From Nocardioides kongjuensis (lineage in GTDB: Bacteria; Actinomycetota; Actinomycetes; Propionibacteriales; Nocardioidaceae), in the NCBI RefSeq assembly GCF_013409625.1, contig NZ_JACCBF010000001.1, positions 1,426,001 to 1,490,000 of the forward strand: a stretch of DNA of 64,000 nucleotides, in the 5' to 3' direction. The notes under the pieces were generated by a model. It searched no databases and had not been told where the DNA came from. It saw only the letters and a program-made list of their open reading frames with translations. This document shows, in pieces, positions 1 through 7,935 of the stretch (positions are counted from its first letter, which is position 1; each line of letters starts with the position of its first letter). A program made the translations under genes and the position numbers.

Positions 1-73
1 GCGTGGTGAGCTCGTCGGTCGCGTCGGGCCGCCACTGGGGGGTCGTGGCGTCGTGACCCGCGGTCTCGGACAT
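1..73 (-). CDS. 5' end of an unidentified gene running off the window
   Basis: An ATG at position 73 on the minus strand opens a frame that stays open for 24 codons to the window edge (MSETAGHDATTPQWRPDATD...). A good ribosome binding site, AGGAAGG, lies about 7 bases upstream. The visible residues are polar and unstructured and do not identify a family. It is divergent from the PAC2 gene, and the 134 bases between the two starts should hold both promoters. Only the start is supported; the function is unknown. Confidence 0.5.
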   Translation of the reverse strand, partial: MSETAGHDATTPQWRPDATDELTT

Positions 74-207
74 GTCCCATCCTTCCTGTCGGAAGGCGTC
101 CTTGGTTCATCGGCCGAGCGTGGCGGATGGTCCAGGGGGGACGATCCGTTGCAACGCCTCTCGGCTGGTGCCGATGTTACCCATGTTCTCGTGACTAGGC
201 TGGTGGA

Positions 208-1056
208 GTGATGGAGATCGAGACGGTCCCCGAGCTGGTCCGGCCCGTGGTGATCGCTGCCTTCGAGGGCTGGAACGACGCCGCCGAGTCCGCGACCGCG
301 GTCGTGGACCACCTGATGCGTGCCTGGGACGCCAAGGTCGTGGCCGCGATCGACCCGGAGGAGTACTACGACTTCCAGGTCAACCGGCCCACTGTCGGCA
401 TCGACGAGAACGGCTTCCGGAAGCTGACCTGGCCCAGCACCCACATCGCCGTCGCCTCGCCCCCGGACCTGGACCGCGACGTGATCCTGGTCCGCGGGAT
501 CGAGCCCAACATGCGCTGGCGCCAGTTCACCGCCGAGATCCTGGCCGCCATCGACGACCTCGGCTGCGAGCTGTTCGTGACGCTCGGCGCCCTGCTCTCC
601 GACAGCCCGCACACGCGCCCGATCCCCGTCTCCGGATCGACCACCGAGGCCGACCTGATGGACCGGCTGGTGCTCGAGCAGTCCACCTACGAGGGCCCGA
701 CCGGGATCGTCGGCGTGCTCCAGGACGCCTGCGCGCGGGTCGACATCCCCGCGGTGTCGTACTGGGCCGCGGTCCCGCACTACGTCGCCCAGCCGCCCTG
801 CCCGAAGGCGACCCTGGCGCTGCTCGTCCGGCTCGAGGACCTGCTCGAGATCCCGATGCCGCTCGGCGACCTGCCCGACGAGGCGCGGGCCTGGGAGCGC
901 GGCGTCGACGAGCTGGCCGAGGAGGACGAGGACATCGCCGACTACGTCCGCTCGCTCGAGGAGTCGCGCGACACCGCCGACCTGCCCGAGGCGTCCGGTG
1001 AGGCGATCGCACGGGAGTTCGAGCGGTACCTCAAGCGGCGGGGCGAGGAGTCCTAG
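208..1056 (+). CDS. PAC2 family protein
   Basis: A soluble protein of about 282 residues with the PAC2 (proteasome assembly chaperone 2-like) fold, recognised from the N-terminal strand around VVIAAFEGWNDAAESATAVVDHL and the central GALLSDSPHTRP region. The C-terminal third is rich in Asp and Glu and probably helical. Actinobacterial PAC2 proteins are conserved beside mshC or metH, but their biochemical role is not settled. The start is ambiguous: GTG at 208 and ATG at 211 are adjacent codons behind GGTGGAG; the ATG gives 281 residues. The gene is convergent with mshC across a 323-base gap filled largely by two inverted-repeat elements. Confidence 0.85.
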   Translation: MMEIETVPELVRPVVIAAFEGWNDAAESATAVVDHLMRAWDAKVVAAIDPEEYYDFQVNRPTVGIDENGFRKLTWPSTHIAVASPPDLDRDVILVRGIEPNMRWRQFTAEILAAIDDLGCELFVTLGALLSDSPHTRPIPVSGSTTEADLMDRLVLEQSTYEGPTGIVGVLQDACARVDIPAVSYWAAVPHYVAQPPCPKATLALLVRLEDLLEIPMPLGDLPDEARAWERGVDELAEEDEDIADYVRSLEESRDTADLPEASGEAIAREFERYLKRRGEES

Positions 1057-1079
1057 TCGGGTCTCGAGGCGGCCGAGTG

Positions 1080-1163
1080 GTTGCGGTTTGGTCCCAAACC
1101 GCAACGATTCCGGCCCGGCACGTGCAGTCTCTGCCCAATCGGTGACTGGTCAGACCAGTCACC
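1080..1163. repeat. Interspersed inverted-repeat element, copy 1
   Basis: The core, 1080-1105, is a 12-bp stem pair around GCGGTTTGGTCCCAAACCGC with a two-base TC centre. It is followed by the shared block GCAGTCTCTGCCCAATCGG (1125-1143) and then a second dyad, GGTGACTGGT/cag/ACCAGTCACC (1141-1163). It lies between the convergent PAC2 and mshC genes. The rest of 1057-1379 holds copy 2 and nothing else recognisable. Confidence 0.85.
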
Positions 1164-1231
1164 CTGGTGGGCGAGGCCGCGGCTGTCACACGATCTGTAC
1201 CGGCGCCTGGGGCTCCCAGAACGCGTGATTG

Positions 1232-1310
1232 TGCTGCGGTTTGGTCCCAAACCGCAGCAATTCGGGCCCGACACGTGCGGTCTGTGCCCAATCGACGACT
1301 GGTCGGACCA
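1232..1310. repeat. Interspersed inverted-repeat element, copy 2
   Basis: The core, 1232-1259, has 13-bp arms reading TGCTGCGGTTTGG and its complement around TC. Relative to copy 1, one T:A pair in the stem has become C:G on both arms, a compensatory change. The downstream block GTCTGTGCCCAATCG and a shortened CTGGT/cgg/ACCAG dyad follow at 1280-1316. Same orientation as copy 1, in the same PAC2-mshC gap. Confidence 0.85.
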
Positions 1311-1379
1311 GCGACGTCACGCTCTCCGCAGCGGCGGCCCGAACATGCCGAGCCACAAGGTCACCAGGTACGACGACCG

Positions 1380-2615
1380 CTACAGCGCGAGTCCGAGCGC
1401 GGCGTCCAGCACCGGCAGCAGGGTCACGGCCGCCTCCGGGTCGCTGGTGTCGGCGAGCCCGTCCGTGCCGAGCGTGGCGGCGACCCAGGCGTCGACGGCA
1501 GCGGTCGCGCGGGGGGCGTCGAGGTCGTCGGCGAGGGCGGCGAGGACCTCCTCGACCACGGGTGCGGCGGGCGCGCCGGCACCGAGGGCAAGGGCGCGGC
1601 GCCAGGCGGCGACGTCGTCCACGGCCTGCCACAGGTGGGCGTCGGTCCACTCCCAGTCGGTGCGGTAGTGGTGGCGCAGCAGAGCGAGCCGGATCGCCAT
1701 CGGGTCGATGTCGCTGTTGCGCAGCGCCGAGACGAAGACCAGGTTGCCGAGCGACTTCGACATCTTCTCACCGTCGTAGGCCACCATGCCGGCGTGGCTG
1801 TAGACCTTCGCGAAGGGCTCACCGGTCGCCACCTGGACGTGCCCGGCACACATCTCGTGGTGCGGGAACACCAGGTCGCTGCCACCGGCCTGGACCTCGA
1901 AGGCGCCGCCGAGGTGCTCGAGCGCGATCGCCGCGCACTCGATGTGCCAGCCCGGCCGGCCGCGCCCGAACGGGCTGTCCCACGACGGCTCGCCCTCACG
2001 CTCGCCGCGCCACACGACACAGTCGAGCGGGTCCTTCTTGCCGTCGCGGTCGGGGTCGCCGCCGCGCTCGGCGAAGAAGCGGAGCATGGTGTCGCGGTCG
2101 TAGTTCGACTCGCTGCCGAAGGCGGGGTCGGCGGCGACCGAGAAGTAGAGGTCCTGGTCGACCCGGTAGATCGAGCCGGCTGCCTCGAGGCGCTCGATCA
2201 GCTCGATCACCAGCGGGATCGACTCGACGGCGCCGACGTACTCGACCGGAGGCAGGACGCGCAGCGCCTCCATGTCCTTGCGGAACAGCTCGGTCTCGCG
2301 CTCGGCGAGCTCGACCCAGTCGACGCCGACCTTGTCGGCGCGCTCGAGGAGCGGGTCGTCGACGTCGGTGACGTTCTGGACGTAGCGCACGTCGTGGCCG
2401 GCCGTGCGCCACGCGCGGTTGAGCAGGTCGAAGGCGACGTAGGTGTTGGCGTGGCCGATGTGGGTGGCGTCGTAGGGGGTGATGCCACACACGTAGAGGC
2501 GCGCGGTGCCGTCAGGGCGACTCTCGACCTTGCCGCCGGTGGCGGTGTCGTGGAGGACGACCTGGGGACCGGTGACCGGGAGCACCGGGAGACCCGGGGC
2601 GTTCCATGCGCGCAT
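1380..2615 (-). CDS. mshC: Mycothiol synthesis ligase MshC
   Basis: L-cysteine:1-D-myo-inosityl 2-amino-2-deoxy-alpha-D-glucopyranoside ligase. It joins cysteine to GlcN-Ins with ATP in the third committed step of mycothiol synthesis. The protein is 411 residues, normal for MshC and shorter than CysRS. It shows the class I synthetase fold: HIGH-type motif HIGHAN at 52-57, KMSKS at 284-288, and candidate zinc ligands Cys43, Cys227 and His252. The start ATG gives [10 protein letters not shown], typical of MshC. The next minus-strand gene (SCO1664 family) begins a conserved actinobacterial block. This gene indicates a mycothiol-producing actinobacterium. Confidence 0.96.
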   Translation of the reverse strand: MRAWNAPGLPVLPVTGPQVVLHDTATGGKVESRPDGTARLYVCGITPYDATHIGHANTYVAFDLLNRAWRTAGHDVRYVQNVTDVDDPLLERADKVGVDWVELAERETELFRKDMEALRVLPPVEYVGAVESIPLVIELIERLEAAGSIYRVDQDLYFSVAADPAFGSESNYDRDTMLRFFAERGGDPDRDGKKDPLDCVVWRGEREGEPSWDSPFGRGRPGWHIECAAIALEHLGGAFEVQAGGSDLVFPHHEMCAGHVQVATGEPFAKVYSHAGMVAYDGEKMSKSLGNLVFVSALRNSDIDPMAIRLALLRHHYRTDWEWTDAHLWQAVDDVAAWRRALALGAGAPAAPVVEEVLAALADDLDAPRATAAVDAWVAATLGTDGLADTSDPEAAVTLLPVLDAALGLAL

Positions 2616-2637
2616 GCCTTGATGTTAGGGGTTGCCT

Positions 2638-3378
2638 CTAGAACGGCGGCCACGGGATCGCCGGCCAGCTCCCGGAGGGCCCGGGCAGGACGCCGGCGGC
2701 CAGCAGGCGTTCGGTACGACGCTCCAGCGCACGGATCTCGTGCTCGGCGAGGTGGGTGGTCAGTCGCTCCCCCAGCTCGCCCCGCACGGCGGCCAGCACC
2801 GCGGTGACGACCTCGGTCTCCTCGGCGGTCAGCGGGAGCCCGGCCCAGCCCCACAGCACGGTGCGGAGCTTGGCCTCGTGGTGGAACGCGACGCCGTGGT
2901 CGACGCCGTACCGGTGCCCGCCGGGCATGGCGAGCACGTGGCCACCCTTCCGGTCGGCGTTGTTGACCAGCACGTCGTAGACCGCGAGCCGGCGCAGCGC
3001 GAGCGAGTCCTCGTGGACCAGGACGACCGGTCGGTCCCGGTCGTCGAGCCCCTCGACCACCTCGAGCCACCCCTGCGGCGAGGCACCCGACCGGACCAGG
3101 GTGACGGCCTCGTCGTCGGGGTCGACCTCCTGCCACTCCTGGACCATGCCCGGGCCGTGCGGGCCCTCGCCCCACCAGGTGCGCGGCACCAGGTCCCAGC
3201 CGGTCGCCACGGAGACCTCGTACGCCGCGATCTCGCGGTCGGCGAGGGTGCCGTCGGGGAAGTCCCACAACGGCCGCTCCCCCGCGACCGGCTTGTAGAC
3301 GACCTCGCGGCCGTCGAGCTCGGCGAGGAAGGTGGCGTTGGAGGCCGGCATGATCCGGCCGCGGATCTCCAGGCTCAC
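2638..3378 (-). CDS. SCO1664 family protein (kinase-like fold)
   Basis: A 246-residue cytosolic protein of the actinobacterial SCO1664 family, related to the PI3/PI4-kinase-like fold. Visible motifs are VVYKPVAGERPLWDFP near the N terminus, LAVYDVLVNNADRKGGHVL (a catalytic-loop-like N-x-D-R) and YGVDHGVAFH (a DHG metal-binding-like motif). The pattern resembles HipA/PI3K-type phosphotransferases; the substrate is unknown. It lies 7 bases downstream of the DUF3090 gene and 22 upstream of mshC, so all three are probably co-transcribed. No regulatory signal is visible in the short spacers. Confidence 0.85.
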   Translation of the reverse strand: MSLEIRGRIMPASNATFLAELDGREVVYKPVAGERPLWDFPDGTLADREIAAYEVSVATGWDLVPRTWWGEGPHGPGMVQEWQEVDPDDEAVTLVRSGASPQGWLEVVEGLDDRDRPVVLVHEDSLALRRLAVYDVLVNNADRKGGHVLAMPGGHRYGVDHGVAFHHEAKLRTVLWGWAGLPLTAEETEVVTAVLAAVRGELGERLTTHLAEHEIRALERRTERLLAAGVLPGPSGSWPAIPWPPF

Positions 3379-3385
3379 CAGCAGG

Positions 3386-3949
3386 TCACTGCTCGGTGGG
3401 CTCGCGCCGCTTGAACCCGTTGGCGCGCACGCACAGGTGCCCGTCGGGGTCGATCGGCTGGCCGCAGAACGGGCAGGTCGGGCGGCCGGCCCCCACGACG
3501 TGCTCGGCGCGTCGTACGAACGCCCGGGCCTGGCCCGGCTCGAGGCGCACGAGGAGCAGCTCGGCCGGGTCCTCGCCGTCGGACAGCTCGACCGGCTCCT
3601 CGCCGACCGGGAACACCTCGACGACCACCCGCTCGTCCTCAGGATCCCACGACAGGGTCATGGTGCCGGCGCGGAACTCCTCCTCGATCGGCAGCTCGAG
3701 CGGTTGGTCGTCGGCGAGCCCGAACGGCGCCATCGCAGGTACGACGCCCTGGGCCCGCCCGTCGGCGATCACCTCGTCGAGGAGCTCGTCGATGCGCTCC
3801 GCGAGCGCGATGACCTGCTGCTTCTCCAGGGCGACCGAGACCAGCCGCGAACCCGCGCGGGCCTGCAGGAAGAACGTGCGGCTGCCGGGCTCGCCGACGG
3901 TGCCGGCGACGAAGCGCTCGGGCGGGTCGAATCCGTGGACGATCGGCAT
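3386..3949 (-). CDS. DUF3090 family protein
   Basis: A 187-residue DUF3090 protein of the conserved actinobacterial mshC neighbourhood. The N terminus, MPIVHGFDPPERFVAGTVGEPG, is characteristic. The C terminus carries a zinc-finger-like CPFCGQPIDPDGHLC cluster followed by a basic tail. The body between them is predicted soluble and acidic, with the phrase RTFFLQARAGSRLVSVALEKQQV typical of the family. Function is unknown. The constant linkage with a histidine phosphatase upstream and SCO1664 and MshC downstream suggests one conserved process, which is inference. Confidence 0.9.
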   Translation of the reverse strand: MPIVHGFDPPERFVAGTVGEPGSRTFFLQARAGSRLVSVALEKQQVIALAERIDELLDEVIADGRAQGVVPAMAPFGLADDQPLELPIEEEFRAGTMTLSWDPEDERVVVEVFPVGEEPVELSDGEDPAELLLVRLEPGQARAFVRRAEHVVGAGRPTCPFCGQPIDPDGHLCVRANGFKRREPTEQ

Positions 3950-3980
3950 GTGGCGAGCCTAGTGGTCCCCGGTAGCCGGG

Positions 3981-4694
3981 TCAGCCGGGGCCCGCGCCGC
4001 CACCGACGACCGCGCCGCGCGTGCGCGCACGGCGCTTGCCGGGCTTCGGCGCGAGCCAGGACAGGTCCCCGTCGTGCGTGTTGCTGGCGAGGACGTAGGG
4101 CCGGTCGGCGGCGTACCGGATGACCGACACCGACGCCGGGTCGACGCTGATGCGCTGGAACAGGTCGAGGTGCATGCCGAGGGCGTCGGCCAGCAGCGAC
4201 TTGATGATGTCGCCGTGGCTGACGGCCACCCACACCGCGTCCGGACCGTGCTCCACGGTGACGGCAGCGTCGAGGCGTCGTACGGCGGCCACGGCGCGGT
4301 GCTGCATCGCGACCATCGACTCCCCCCCGGGGAACACCGCCGCGGACGGCTGACGCTGGACGGTCGTCCACAGCGGCTCGCGCAGCAGCTCCTTGATCGG
4401 CCTGCCCTGCCACTCGCCGTAGTCGCACTCGGCGAGCGCCTTCTCGGTGACCGCCCTCGTCGTGGCGTGCCCGCCCGCACGCTGCGCGTCGGCGATCGCC
4501 TTCGCCGTCTGCTTGCAGCGCTCCTGCGGGCTGGTCACCAGCGCGGCGAGCGGCACCGTCCCGATCCGGGCACCGGCCCGGGCCGCCTGCTCGGTGCCGA
4601 GCTCGTCGAGCCGGACGCCGGGCGTACGGCCGGCCAGGACGCCGGACGCGTTCGCGGTGGTCCGGCCGTGCCGGACCAGCAGCAGTGTCGCCAT
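3981..4694 (-). CDS. Histidine phosphatase (phosphoglycerate mutase-like)
   Basis: A 237-residue branch-1 histidine phosphatase of the MSMEG_4193 type. The catalytic RHG appears as LLVRHGRTTANASG at residues 5-18. The second catalytic histidine is in AVSHGDIIKSLLADALG, and the proton donor Glu probably lies in ALAECDYGEWQG. The C-terminal tail is short and basic (PGKRRARTRG). It heads the minus-strand run ending with mshC and is divergent from corA, the starts being 30 bases apart. The substrate cannot be told from sequence. Confidence 0.9.
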   Translation of the reverse strand: MATLLLVRHGRTTANASGVLAGRTPGVRLDELGTEQAARAGARIGTVPLAALVTSPQERCKQTAKAIADAQRAGGHATTRAVTEKALAECDYGEWQGRPIKELLREPLWTTVQRQPSAAVFPGGESMVAMQHRAVAAVRRLDAAVTVEHGPDAVWVAVSHGDIIKSLLADALGMHLDLFQRISVDPASVSVIRYAADRPYVLASNTHDGDLSWLAPKPGKRRARTRGAVVGGGAGPG

Positions 4695-4724
4695 GTCGGG
4701 GAGCCTAGCCACTAGCGTGGGAGG

Positions 4725-5705
4725 GTGATCGTCGACAGCGCTGTGTACCGGCACGGGGTCCGCCTCCCGGTGGACTGCCACCTCCACGACTACGCCGCGC
4801 TGCGGGCCGCGGCGAGCGCCGAGCACGACTTCGTCTGGGTCGGGCTCTACGAGCCGAGCCACATCGAGCTCGGGGAGATCGCCAAGGCCTTCGACCTGCA
4901 CCCGCTGGCCGTCGAGGACGCGGTCGTCGCGCACCAGCGACCGAAGCTCGAGCGCTACGAGAACAACCTCTTCCTCGTCCTCAAGACGCTCTGGTACGTC
5001 GACGAGGACGACGCCGTCGAGACCGGCGAGATCAACGTGTTCATCGGCGACGACTTCGTGATCACCGTCCGGCACGGCCGCGGGTCGGCGCTCAGTGACG
5101 CCCGGCACGACCTCGAGAAGAAGCAGACCGTGCTCGACCACGGTCCGTCGGCGGTGATCTACGCCGTGTGCGACGCGGTCGTCGACGGCTACACCGCGGT
5201 CGTCGCCGAGTTGCAGACCGACGTCGACGAGGTCGAGGCCTCGGTCTTCTCCGACAAGCGCACCCAGGACGGCGACCGGATCTACGTGCTCAAGCGCGAG
5301 CTGTCCGAGGTACGCCGGGCGGTGCTCCCCCTGCGCGAGCCGATGCGCCGCTTCGCCACCGGCACCGTCGACCTGGTCGAGGCCGAGGCAGCGCCGTTCT
5401 TCCGCGACGTCAGCGACCACCTCGCGCAGGCCGCCGAGGAGATCGACACCCTCGACTCGCTGCTGTCGTCGGCCTTCGACGCCCACGTGTCCCGCATCGC
5501 CATGCAGCAGAACGACGACATGCGCAAGATCTCCGCAGGCGCCGCACTGGTCGTCGTACCGACCCTGATCGCCGGCGTCTACGGCATGAACTTCAGGCAC
5601 ATGCCCGAGCTGGACTGGACCTTCGGCTACCCGTTCGCCCTGCTGCTGATGGCCTCGACCATGGCCGGGCTGTGGATCTTCTTCAAGAAGGCTGGCTGGT
5701 TCTGA
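4725..5705 (+). CDS. corA: CorA family magnesium/cobalt transporter
   Basis: A 326-residue CorA-type divalent cation channel of the inner membrane. The N-terminal two thirds form the cytosolic funnel (acidic, with the long helix around ERYENNLFLVLKTLWYV and the DKRTQDGDRIYVLKRELSEVRRAV stalk). The C terminus has two membrane helices, the first ending in the signature YGMNF and followed by the short periplasmic loop RHMPELDWTFGY. Selectivity between Mg2+, Co2+ and Ni2+ cannot be decided by sequence. It starts with GTG at 4725. A perfect inverted repeat (copy 3) begins 20 bases after its stop and may end the transcript. Confidence 0.95.
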   Translation: MIVDSAVYRHGVRLPVDCHLHDYAALRAAASAEHDFVWVGLYEPSHIELGEIAKAFDLHPLAVEDAVVAHQRPKLERYENNLFLVLKTLWYVDEDDAVETGEINVFIGDDFVITVRHGRGSALSDARHDLEKKQTVLDHGPSAVIYAVCDAVVDGYTAVVAELQTDVDEVEASVFSDKRTQDGDRIYVLKRELSEVRRAVLPLREPMRRFATGTVDLVEAEAAPFFRDVSDHLAQAAEEIDTLDSLLSSAFDAHVSRIAMQQNDDMRKISAGAALVVVPTLIAGVYGMNFRHMPELDWTFGYPFALLLMASTMAGLWIFFKKAGWF

Positions 5706-5724
5706 GCCCGATCTGAGGCCGGGT

Positions 5725-5805
5725 TTGTTGCGGTTTGGTCCCAAACCGCAACAAGTACAGCGCCCGGTCTGCGGTCTCTGCCCAATCGCGAACTGGTCAG
5801 ACCAC
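5725..5805. repeat. Interspersed inverted-repeat element, copy 3
   Basis: The core, 5725-5754, has 14-bp perfect arms (TTGTTGCGGTTTGG and complement) around TC. The shared block GCGGTCTCTGCCCAATCG (5771-5788) follows, then a decayed version of the second dyad (ACTGGTCAGACCA). It fills almost the whole gap between the convergent corA and uppP genes, ending next to the uppP stop codon. Confidence 0.85.
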
Positions 5806-5810
5806 TCGCA

Positions 5811-6653
5811 TCAGGCGGTCAGCGCGCCCGTTCCGAGCAGCACCAGCACCGCCGCTCCGAGCAGGACGCGGTAGATCACGAACGGCGTGTAGGACTTGGT
5901 GCTGACCCAGCGCAGGAGCCACGCGATGGCGGCGTACCCGACCACGAAGGAGATCACCGTGGCCACCGCGGTCGGCCCCCAGCCGTAGTCGGCCTCGCCG
6001 GCGTGGGCGACCCCGACGTTGCCGATCTCCTTGAGCTCGAAGACACCGGCGCCGACGACGGCGGGGATGGCGAGCAGGAAGGCGAAGCGGGTGGCGGCCT
6101 CGCGCTCGTAGCCGAGGAACCGGCCCATCGAGAGGGTGGCGCCGGAGCGGGAGACGCCGGGGACGAGGGCAAGTGCCTGCGCGCCGCCCATCAGGGCGGC
6201 GTCGCGCAGCGACATCTGCTTGATGACCTTCTCGTTGCGGCCGATCCGGTCGGCCAGGCCGAGCACGAGGCCGAGGACGATCAGGGTGCAGCCGATGATC
6301 CACAGGTTGCGGAAGTCGCGCTCGATGACGTCCTTGAGGAGGACGCCCAAGATCACGATCGGCAGGGAGCCGACGATGATGTACCAGCCCATCCGGGCGT
6401 CGAGGGCGCCGCGGTACTCCGGCTTGAACAACGACAGCAGCCAGGCCCGGGCGATGCGCCAGATGTCCTTGCGGAAGTAGACGAGCACGGCCAGCTCGGT
6501 GCCGATCTGGATGACGGCGGTGAACGCCGCGCCGGGGTCGCCCCAGCCGAACAGGTCGGGGAAGATCCGCAGGTGGGCGCTGCTGGAGATCGGGAGGAAC
6601 TCGGTGAGTCCCTGGAGCACGCCGAGGAACACTGCCTGCAGGTAGTCCGCCAC
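5811..6653 (-). CDS. uppP: Undecaprenyl-diphosphate phosphatase
   Basis: UppP/BacA removes the terminal phosphate of undecaprenyl pyrophosphate at the membrane, recycling the lipid carrier of cell wall synthesis; over-expression in other bacteria gives bacitracin resistance. The 280-residue protein has the two family motifs, GLTEFLPISSSAHLRI near residue 15 and VPGVSRSGATLSMGRFLGYER near residue 167, plus about seven or eight hydrophobic segments. It is divergent from the aldo/keto reductase gene, with 87 bases between starts. Length and motifs are normal, so identity is secure. Confidence 0.96.
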   Translation of the reverse strand: MADYLQAVFLGVLQGLTEFLPISSSAHLRIFPDLFGWGDPGAAFTAVIQIGTELAVLVYFRKDIWRIARAWLLSLFKPEYRGALDARMGWYIIVGSLPIVILGVLLKDVIERDFRNLWIIGCTLIVLGLVLGLADRIGRNEKVIKQMSLRDAALMGGAQALALVPGVSRSGATLSMGRFLGYEREAATRFAFLLAIPAVVGAGVFELKEIGNVGVAHAGEADYGWGPTAVATVISFVVGYAAIAWLLRWVSTKSYTPFVIYRVLLGAAVLVLLGTGALTA

Positions 6654-6740
6654 GACGGGTCATCCTAGGCAGTCCTTGGTGAGGTCCATCATCGGCGTGC
6701 CCGGCGCGTCGCGGTGGGCTCGCCGGATACGTTGTGCCCC

Positions 6741-7694
6741 ATGCAGCAGCGGTACGTCGGCGCCAGCGGCCTCCAGGTGTCGCGCCTCGCCCTCGGCACG
6801 ATGACGTGGGGCAAGGACACCGACGAGCACGAGGCGCGCGACCAGCTGGCCGCGTTCGTCGAGGCGGGCGGTACGACGATCGACACCGCCGCCGGCTACA
6901 CCGACGGTCGCTCGGAGGCCCTGCTGGGGTCGCTGCTGGGCGACGTCGTGCGCCGCGACGAGGTGGTGCTGGCCACGAAGGCCGGCATCTGGCGTCGGGG
7001 CAAGGAGCGGGTCACCGACACCTCGCGCGGCGCGATGCTGCGCGGCCTCGACACGTCCCTCAAGCGGCTCGGCACCGACCACGTCGACCTGTGGCAGGTC
7101 CACATCTGGAGCGACGAGGTGCCGCTCGAGGAGACGCTGGGCGCACTGGACCTCGCGGTGTCGAGCGGGCGGGCGACGTACGTCGGCATCTCGAACTTCA
7201 ACGGCTGGCAGACCGCCCGGGCGGTGACCCTGCAGGAGGCCGTGGCGGGGCGGGCGCGGATCGCGTCGACGCAGATGGAGTACTCCCTGGTCAACCGGCG
7301 CGTGGAGCGCGAGGTGCTGCCCGCCGTCGAGGCGCTCGGCCTGGGCCTGTTCCCGTGGTCGCCGCTGGGTCGCGGCGTGCTGACCGGCAAGTACCGCACC
7401 GGGACGCCGTCCGACTCGCGCGCCGCGTCGCCCGTCTTCGCGGGCTTCGTCGATGCCTACCTCGACGACCACAGCCGCGGCATCGTCGAGGCAGTGGCCC
7501 GCGCGGCCGACGGCCTCGGCTGGACCCCGCTCGAGGTCGCCCTGGTGTGGGTGCGCGACTCCCCCGGCGTCACCGCGCCGATCGTCGGCGCCCGGACCGC
7601 CGCCCAGCTCGCCGGAGCCCTCGGCTCGGAGGCGAAGACGCTGCCGCCCGAGATCCGGGCCGCCCTCGACGACGTCTCCGGAGGTGCTGCATGA
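6741..7694 (+). CDS. Aldo/keto reductase
   Basis: A 317-residue NADPH-dependent aldo/keto reductase with a TIM-barrel fold. The catalytic tetrad is visible: Asp and Tyr in DTAAGYTDGRSEALLG, Lys in LATKAGIW and His in WQVHIWSDEV. The N terminus, MQQRYVGASGLQVSRLALGTMTWG, marks the subgroup of potassium-channel-beta-like and oxidoreductase members. The substrate is unknown. The ATG at 6741 is favoured because homologues begin at this QRYVG segment. The stop codon overlaps the next gene (ATGA), so the two are translationally coupled. Confidence 0.92.
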   Translation: MQQRYVGASGLQVSRLALGTMTWGKDTDEHEARDQLAAFVEAGGTTIDTAAGYTDGRSEALLGSLLGDVVRRDEVVLATKAGIWRRGKERVTDTSRGAMLRGLDTSLKRLGTDHVDLWQVHIWSDEVPLEETLGALDLAVSSGRATYVGISNFNGWQTARAVTLQEAVAGRARIASTQMEYSLVNRRVEREVLPAVEALGLGLFPWSPLGRGVLTGKYRTGTPSDSRAASPVFAGFVDAYLDDHSRGIVEAVARAADGLGWTPLEVALVWVRDSPGVTAPIVGARTAAQLAGALGSEAKTLPPEIRAALDDVSGGAA

Positions 7695-7924
7695 ACGTCT
7701 CCCTGATCCGTCCCGGCGTGATGCGCGGCCTGGGCCGCGGCGTGGAGTGGGAGTTCGAGCGGATCACCTTCGACCGGGAGTTCTCCCGCAACATGGTCGC
7801 GAAGCTGCTCGTCGAGCGTGCCGAGCACGGCGGCTGGGAGCTCGACCGCGTGCAGATCGGCCCGGACGGCCGGCGCCGCGTGGTGCTGCGGCGCAAGATC
7901 ATCCGGGCCGTCCGCACGGCCTGA
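7691..7924 (+). CDS. DUF5703 family small protein
   Basis: A 77-residue basic protein of the actinobacterial DUF5703 family. The diagnostic segment is EWEFERITFDREFSRNMVAKLLVERAEHGGWELDRVQI, followed by strands rich in Arg (RRRVVLRRKIIR). It contains no signal peptide or membrane segment. It overlaps the aldo/keto reductase stop by four bases, indicating co-translation. Homologues often lie downstream of a reductase or exonuclease gene, but no function has been established to my knowledge. Confidence 0.88.
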   Translation: MNVSLIRPGVMRGLGRGVEWEFERITFDREFSRNMVAKLLVERAEHGGWELDRVQIGPDGRRRVVLRRKIIRAVRTA

Positions 7925-7935
7925 CCCCCGGCGGG

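Noticed and set aside
1081..1379. Short frames over the inverted repeats (for example Val-Trp-Asp-Gln-Thr encoded copies)
   Set aside because: These repeated phrases arise because the same inverted repeat is translated; no consistent start or ribosome binding site and no conserved end.
1167..2807. A long plus-strand frame (546 codons) running across mshC
   Set aside because: It is the antisense shadow of mshC and the SCO1664 gene. Its composition (Arg/Gly/Val repeats) is that of GC-rich third-position bias, and the mshC frame has full motifs.
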